A DNA stretch of 64,000 bases. Origin: Ctenosaura bakeri. Its lineage: Eukaryota > Chordata > Lepidosauria > Squamata > Iguanidae. The translations under genes were made by a program, and so were the position numbers. The stretch spans positions 744,001 through 808,000 of the forward strand of contig CAOLHI010000251.1 of assembly GCA_948474755.1 (NCBI GenBank), given 5' to 3'. The first letter of the stretch is position 1; the number at the start of each line of letters is the position of its first letter. Shown piece by piece: positions 56,995 to 64,000 of this stretch. A model generated the notes under the pieces. The model had not been told where the DNA came from. It did not search any database and saw only the letters and a list, made by a program, of their open reading frames with translations.

Positions 56995-57000
56995 TTTATT
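56995..57000 (-). promoter_or_regulatory. STIMATE: candidate distal STIMATE poly(A) signal
   Basis: AATAAA on the minus strand, about 5.1 kb past the STIMATE stop codon and at the edge of a long repeat-poor stretch. A proximal candidate is at 61953-61958. Use of the distal site is inferred from the repeat-free interval. Confidence 0.45.
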
Positions 57001-60000
57001 GTAAACCATTATTTAAGTACAACACATATCCCTTCTTTTTTTTAATGAAATCACCATCCATCAAACACAATCTAGAAAGCATCATGGTTCACATTTTTTT
57101 TACCTCACAGGGCTAACTTCCATCTTGATTTTGACCCTCAAAAGCATATAAAACAGGGAATACAAAGGGATACATCCAGACTTGTGCTCAGTGGAGTTCT
57201 ACTCACACTAGGGTAAAGGTCTGAGCTGGTGATTGATATTCCGCAATTCCTCCTTCATTCCAAAGAGCTGTGCCCCCTAGGAGTCTGCTCTGGAAGGAGG
57301 TGGTGCTGGAGGAACAGGGAACTGGTGAAAATCACTGCTCCATGTTCTTCCTCCACTAGGGAACCTCTGTTGAATCCCACTTTCCCTCCACAGGAATCCT
57401 CCTATTCATGGAGAAGCAAATCTGGGTTCAAACCAAAGAATATCCCTTTAAAAATACTATGGTTTAACTTGAAAACAATAGTAATTTCCAATAATTTAAC
57501 TTCAAATTTTAGAAGTTGGATTTGTGTGTGTTCATAAGCAGTTGGATTTCTAAGCGTTCATCCTGGCTGCCACTATTTTTGTATGAAAGCTGCAGATTTG
57601 CAATTAGCTATGTACATGGGGCACAGATGCTCAGATTTCAAATAGGAAATTTTTGAAGTTGATCACCATTCCTTCCCCTTCCCCACTTCTCTTCCAGCAA
57701 AGCAAAGTACGACAACAAAGCACACGCTTATGAGGGAATACCTACAGACCACTTTGCATTCTTTGAGTTTGGTTCACAATTCAACGAGTATGAGGTCTTT
57801 TCCCTGAAAAGAAGCTTTTAATGTTTTGTCAGCAATATTAATATACAGTATATCATTTTACTGAAATCAGGGAGACAGTAATACACTGAAATTAAAAAAA
57901 AAATGCAGGATAATCACAGGATTTCCAAAATAACTACACTAGACTCCTGATGTCATGAACAGCCAATGATGCAAGCCCAGCCTCCTTTGTTGTTGTGTCT
58001 TCTCTGCTTGGCAAGGGAAAGTTTTCAATTTCAGCATTGTGCTATACGTTTATAAGTGCAAAAAGAATTGAATTAGTCACAGTAAATCTGATCAGCAACT
58101 TTTTTTTTTTAAGAGCACAGACTGAAATTCATCTGGCCACATACCTAACAGCTTGAATGACAAAGTGAACATAACTACTGGAGAACAATTTACATCTTAT
58201 CTTTTTCCTCTGTCATCTCCAGACTTTCATAGCTCACTGAAAAATAAGCCAATACATTCAAACCCATTTGAATGCAAGACAAACTGAAGCACAAATGTCT
58301 TTTTTTTAACAGCCAAATATAACCCATTTGTTCAAGTTTAAGTAAACTGAACTTTTCCTGCAGATTTTTTTTAAGAGGATTAAAGTGAAATAAAAGAAGT
58401 TGTATACTTTGTAGTCAGTTTATCTTTCAGCTTCTTCACAGAGGTGTATCAGTGGAATTGACATCACTGTGAGACTGAAATCTTGCTCTCCTTGCAGTCC
58501 CTCAGATCTGCTCAGTGGAGGTGGGAGAGCCCTAAGAAGCAGATTGGGGGAACATATGAAAGGCGGTACAGAGAGCAAAAGAAACTCCTGTTTCATTAAG
58601 TAGAAGCCTGCTCGCATAACACTTGAGTTCACTGTGCATCACCTAACGAATTCATTAAATGGTGTGATGACTAGATGGCTTTTTAAAAGTATTCAGATAA
58701 TTTTAGCATAAGTCTACCAATGGCTATAAGTTCCTGACAGTTATACATGGATAGCTCTACAGAAAACTGCATACTTTAAAATGCTAGGTATTGGGGACTT
58801 AACAGAAAGCCATTGATGTCATGACCTACATGATAGCCCAAAATAGGGGTGAGCAAAGGGCACAACAGTGGTCTTTGCCTGTCCCATACCCCCACATTGG
58901 TAGGGAATAAAGATAGCAATTTATGCAATCTTAGCATGATAGATGCTTTTCCCCATTCCCTTTCCCTTACCTGTTTAGGTTCATGGGACCTTTTTTTTCA
59001 AAGCCAGAAGCAATTGCTCAGTCTCGGTTTATTTATTTGGGGGGGGGGATAGAGTGAAATGCTGTAGCATACTTTGGGGGGCCACAGCTGGCTGTTTGTT
59101 GTGGGGGTCGAAGAGAGGAATAGCCCTTCAAGGACCTCGGTAGGACAAATGTAGCCCCAGACCCTTAGAGGCTACCAACTGGCATAGATGCTGACTGCTC
59201 TGCTAGAAACAGAACATGTCATTCACCAACACAATGCTTTAGGTTCTTAAGCACAGCCAATGTGCAGTTATGCACATCTGACATTTTAAATTATACCTTT
59301 GGTCTGTAGTGCTTCCTTCTGCCATGCTGTCAAAATGCACATGAAACTCATTTTGAAATAAAGATTAGGAAAAATCAGCAGTACAGGATCTGCTCCTTCT
59401 TTCTTTACATCTTTGAGTTAAGCTGTTCTGTGGTGCCTAGTGCTATTGAACAAAAATGATAAATATCTGAGGTCTACTTAACATTAGACTACTGAAATAC
59501 AATTAAGGCTTTGGATTTGTTTGTTAAGAATTCCCCAACTCAACACTGTTTTAAACAGATGTTTTACTGAACAGAAGCCACAGGAGAAAATGAATAAAGT
59601 CAAGCTTTTAAATTTAGCCAGATGTTATTAGCATGAAAAGGTAAATGGTACATAGCAGGTGTTCATCTCTATTTGTTTCACTACCTGAAAGAAACGTCAG
59701 TTTTCCAATTCTTAGTCCCACTATACCATTAAATTGATGTCTGTTAGTATCTGCTTGAATTGATAAATTATATCTGTCATGTGCATACAAGGAATATTAC
59801 ACAGATATGACAAAACCTGCTTTAGGATACAATGCTCAACAGCAGAGTAATTCACAGAATTAGAAATGTACAGTTAATATAAAAACAAGTAAGATAGAAG
59901 CCAACATTGATCAAGGACATTTCCTGTCCTCATCACAGAGGTTTTTTTCTAGTTTTCTATTTAGTAAAACATTGGTTTCCCTTTGTTTTTAACCAGAACA

Positions 60001-62064
60001 CCCACAAGTAACAATGTATTGCAAGTATGACATAGTGCAAGACAGCACTGACCACTATGTAGCTCTGAACATGCATGGTCCAGTAAAATGTCCCTTATGT
60101 AGGGCTGGCCCATGCAGGGCTGGCCCAAAACACTGACTGCCTAAGGAGAAGAACAAGGTGGTCTTCCCTCCTAGTCCATGTACAAAACCCTACCAGACTT
60201 GCAGCTCAAGTTTTTGTCAACATTAAACATGAGACTGTGTCCTCCATTTGCAGGCAACAGGCTGTCTCAGGGGATACAAGGGAGGTGACATGGCACACAC
60301 AGCTCTGTCATACAACAACTTGTTGCTGCTCCCCATCAACACCCCTGCATCTGTGACGTCAACCAAATGTCCCACTCTGCCTAATGAGAAGGTTGGCCCT
60401 ACTCATACAGACAGTGAGGTGAACGAGCTGGACGCTGCTTGCTACAGAACTAGTGCTATTCAAACAAAAAAAAGTAGCAACGGTGCCATGGACTTTGTCT
60501 TCTAAGGCGTAATGATCCCCCTCCCCTTCCCCCAAACCAGCAACCAGTGTAGCTTACCACATTTAAGGCAGACTACACATATAAAAACTGTAAAAAAATA
60601 TCTCTGAAAAGTTCTCAGCTCTTGCCAGTGAATGTGTTTTAAGGCTTGAAATACAGTCTGATATTCAGACAAAGTTTGCATTTTTTTTCTCTGAAATCAC
60701 TTCTGCTGCTTTGTAACAACCAGAAGATTCAACAGAACAGGGAGAGTGGAGTAGCTGGAATTACATATACAAGTGTTCCACTGAGAGAGAAATTTTCAGT
60801 AACCATAGGACTGCAGACAGAAAGTTGCATGTACCTGAAAACTAATGGATGCATATATTAGTCATGTTATACTTCTATTCTGTTCTAGCTTAAATGAGAC
60901 AGGTATATTTTTTCTCCCCTTTTGGGAAAATTGAGAAGTAATGATCAGTGAACATGAGGTTAGTCAACTGAGTAATAATGAGGTTTAGCAAAAATGCTCT
61001 TCAGAGGACCTGTTACAACAGCATTCAGAGCTACTGACCACATGATGAGGCTGTAACCTTTTGAAGAAAGATTTTTAAAGGAATGTTGCTTCACTTTTGG
61101 ACTAGTAGAGTAGTGATATCAGAAGAATACTTGCAAGTACTTAAGAAGCCAAACTCATTAAATGTTTCTTCAGTGTCCAACTAAAGTACAGAAGAAACCA
61201 TTGTAAATGTTTTTTGCTATTTCATACAAAAGTGCACAAGACTGCAGATACACAAAGTAGTACCCAAATTACAGAGGTGAGCAGTGGTGAAATCCGCCAA
61301 GTACTGCTGCCACTCTACAACATTATGATTCAGGCTCACACAGCACTTTAAGGCGAGGTGTTGCAGATTGAGCAGCCACCTGACCATCATTTCCCTTTGT
61401 CAGCATGTTACCTCCTATATGAAACAGAGACAATGACAAATAACTTCGTTGAACTTTGACCTATCACTTGCAAAAAGTAAAATCATAATTTTCTTTCACA
61501 GAGGAAATCCATAAATATCCCAGTATGAAAATATAACTTAAATATAAAAGTTCAATCAGGTAACAGGAATTTGGAAGAAAAAAAACTTTGTTCACCCTAA
61601 TAGTCCCATAGGTACCTTTAAGTAGTAAACTGAGATAAGAATATTAAGTTACAATTTGTAACCACAAAACTATTCTGCTCTAGTAATACGCTGCAAAAGT
61701 CAATCTTTAGTAACAAAACATTCTGATTCAAATTCTGTTAATCCTGATGTCTCTTTCAGAATATAATTCAGGAACCATTGCTGCAATGATGATATTCTAT
61801 GGCCTGAAGCCTGAAGGATCACATCCAAATCTCCTTGGTGACAATTTTTGCACACAATAAGAGAATACTCTTGCATATTTGGTCAGTGTTTTGATAGTGC
61901 AATTGAACAGGTAGCTTTTCCAGCTGTCTGTGTTCTATTTATCTGTGGTCCATTTATTTGAGTCATGATTTCCAGAAAATAGGCATAGTGCTCCCAGGTA
62001 AAAAACCACAGACCATGGACAGTTTTTTCATAAACTTGCAAATGTACAGGCCACAGAATCTGTG
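57001..62064 (-). other. STIMATE: probable STIMATE 3' UTR
   Basis: About 5 kb of AT-rich, almost repeat-free sequence between the STIMATE stop codon and an AATAAA at 56995-57000. It contains no recognised exon, LINE or SINE, unlike the rest of the window. Long 3' UTRs resist insertions, so this is consistent with an extended 3' UTR. It contains many ATTTA-like motifs and another AATAAATAAA on the minus strand at about 59029-59038. Confidence 0.55.
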
Positions 62065-62181
62065 TCATACAGGCAGACCAAATCGATGCTTCTTTTTTTT
62101 AACAGACTTTAAATTAGTTAATCTACGAAGATCCTCTTCTACATCTGATTCCTCCATTTCATCATCTGCCGAAATCAGGAT
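62065..62181 (-). CDS. STIMATE: STIMATE (TMEM110) last coding exon
   Basis: The acceptor TTTTCTCTGCAG leads into a phase-0 exon of 38 codons: [20 protein letters not shown], then [18 protein letters not shown] and stop TGA. This is the conserved cytosolic C-terminus of STIMATE, an ER multi-pass membrane protein that promotes STIM1 activation at ER-plasma-membrane junctions. The acidic block followed by the [11 protein letters not shown] end is distinctive. The preceding exon and the membrane segments lie beyond the right edge of the window. Confidence 0.93.
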   Translation of the reverse strand: MLISADDEMEESDVEEDLRRLTNLKSVKKKKHRFGLPV

Positions 62182-64000
62182 CTGCAGAGAAAATGATATA
62201 TGATTAGATGAAACTAATTTGTCTTTCCTTCCCTCTGTAAGAAGTATCTTCAAGCTCACGAACATTAAAACAGGAGTTCATACTTAAATCAAAAATAATA
62301 GGACCACTTAAAATTAAAATTACTTTCTTATCTTTTACCAGTACCTCTTGAAGGAATATATACTATGATCTGAATGAATGTCTTTGTATTAGGGTCAGAA
62401 AGACTTCACAGCTACTACGATCTTTCACTGCCTAGGAGTCACATGGATTATTTAGGGACACTGTTTCTGGTTTCTAATATTTTCTGAGATGCAACATTTA
62501 AGTTCTGCAACCTCTCACTTCTATTATATGCAGCCTTATCCCCACCCAATACAGGCATATCTCAGTTAACAAAGTATATGGTGTCCCTGGTCATTTCTTC
62601 TTTGTTAGAAAATTTGGTACCCAAGAAAAAATAGGGATAGGTTCCTATACCATGCAGTTCAGTATGTTTCCGCAAACTTTTTATTCAAAATTAACAATAT
62701 GCATGTGTGAAATGAAACTACCAGGTCAGATAAGCCACAGGATAAGTAAATAAAAATGTTTTGAACATTCCACAGACCATTTGAAGGCTTCTTCCAAAAT
62801 GCCTCCACTAGGAATGACTTTCTCTTTCATTTTCTTAGGTTCCACTTTTCTTAAAATTTCCATCTTGGTGGCCAAACTTACAGACCCATGCTTCTTTGCT
62901 GGGAGTAACTGGTAAGGCAGATGTATCTGCTCTCCCCCTTTGACCCTGTTTGCTGAGCAGGCATGCACAGTAAGGGATTCTGGAAGCAGCTGTTCTCTAT
63001 CTTTCCTGCTGCAGACAGGCACTCAGTTATATTAAAATTAGCTGGAGTAGAATCTTACTCTTCTCCTAGATCAAGCTTTGATCATTGTGCTATTTACTGC
63101 AGATAACCCAGCACCAAAGGCCTGTGTTTCTCCAGCCTTCTTTGGCCATCCTCCTAATGCTGGTACTGCAAAAACAAAAACAAAAACAAAAAAAACCACA
63201 AACCAAAAAGACAAAACAAAACCAACTCCACCAAAATACCCCACCTTCCAGTTAGGCAGAAGACATAGAGAGAAGGAAGGACTGGGGCATAAAAATATAT
63301 TGTAAAAAGGAGCTTCACTATCAGAGGCTTTATTAACTGAAGAATGCCTCTACTTAATTAAGGATAAATGCTGACACTCTGACTTGCATTTCTACTTTTC
63401 AGTATTAAATCACATTTGACAAAACGTAACTTTAAAAGGCTGGGTTTAATTTTACTGCAACAGAAAAAGATGCAGAAAACCCCTAAATGGGTGGGGCAAA
63501 TTTCATCTGTGGACTACATTAGTCTGGGACTCCACAGTCCTCCCCACTGGGGGGATTTTTTTTAACTAGAAAAGCCCCTATACCCTGTTTGTTGATCTCT
63601 CTGAGCTGTTTCAGGCTTGGTACAGGCCTTCATTTAATTAACTGTTGCCAGTGAGCTTCCTGGTCAAATAATGGCTTCTCTTGGGCTATAACATACCAGT
63701 AGAAAACAAAAAGATGGCAAATTTTCCCTCTACCCTCTAGGGAATATGTGGTATTTTGGGGGCCACAGCAGACTGTGAGGTAAAGATCACAGGGGTACAA
63801 TCCTCTGAGGAACTGAAGTCAGTGTGGTGCCCCAATCGTGGCAGCTGCCCATCCCTGCCTCAAAAGCTTGGGGTTTCATTTACAGAAAATCAAGCTCACT
63901 CCAAATGACAGCTAGCAAACAAACCTTTACTGTGACTTCATAATGTGGACAGTTCAGCACCGGTAATTTGGTTTACTTACTTAGTGTAGGGGATCTGACT
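62182..64000 (-). other. STIMATE last intron (3' part)
   Basis: No second STIMATE exon was recognised up to the window end. A minus-strand ORF at 62726-63022 has no similarity to the expected protein. An A-rich run of AAAAC units lies at 63170-63200. Confidence 0.55.

Noticed and set aside
62726..63022. 98-codon minus-strand ORF near the STIMATE exon, considered as the penultimate exon
   Set aside because: Its residues do not match the expected STIMATE cytosolic region and it lacks paired splice sites.

Overview
This window is nuclear DNA from a vertebrate, most likely a squamate reptile (lizard or snake). There are no bacterial-style operons. The host signal is a few short, intron-separated exons, all on the minus strand. 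The rest is introns, spacers and interspersed repeats. The repeat mix (CR1, L2, RTE/BovB, L1 and DIRS retroelements, tRNA-derived SINEs with a BovB-like tail, a 5S-rRNA-derived SINE, many small inverted-repeat DNA elements) is typical of squamates. The species cannot be named from sequence alone.

Host genes, reading right to left on the minus strand: (1) the last coding exon and long 3' UTR of STIMATE (TMEM110), coding 62065-62181, with a poly(A) signal at 56995-57000; (2) a complete three-exon MUSTN1 gene (coding exons 43182-43190, 36122-36242 and 34359-34465; poly(A) signal 33993-33998), with a TATA box and several muscle-type motifs upstream; (3) two early exons (1605-1765 and 420-524) and one possible 30-nt micro-exon of an inter-alpha-trypsin-inhibitor heavy chain gene, best called ITIH4-like. 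The order ITIH4-MUSTN1-STIMATE in one orientation matches human 3p21, which supports the calls. I did not find the signal-peptide exon of the ITIH gene.

Repeats by region. 1-15 kb: SINEs, small inverted-repeat elements, an L2 fragment and a CR1 3' end. 15-25 kb: a CR1 with most of its reverse transcriptase (15604-16822), a CR1 ORF1 remnant, a 5S-derived SINE (19520-19750) and two GC-rich hAT-like elements with minisatellite cores. 25-34 kb: SINEs, one 857-bp element with a perfect 8-bp target duplication, and unremarkable sequence. 34-43 kb (MUSTN1 introns): a second tRNA-type SINE, and an L2 split by a CR1 that carries an inverted 5' end. 44-46.5 kb: degraded BovB and an L2 tail. 47.8-56.9 kb: a near-complete but dead DIRS-type tyrosine-recombinase retrotransposon with inverted terminal repeats and an internal complementary region. 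Two L1 fragments and two LTR-like units, each with a target-site duplication, later inserted into it. 57-64 kb: the STIMATE 3' end, almost free of repeats.

The best items for a second look are the DIRS element with its four nested insertions and its position just beyond the STIMATE poly(A) site, the hAT-like family with expandable minisatellite cores, the CR1 with an inverted 5' end, the 5S-derived SINE, and the compact MUSTN1 promoter. I saw no wholly new gene system. Repeat boundaries are by eye and may be off by a few bases.
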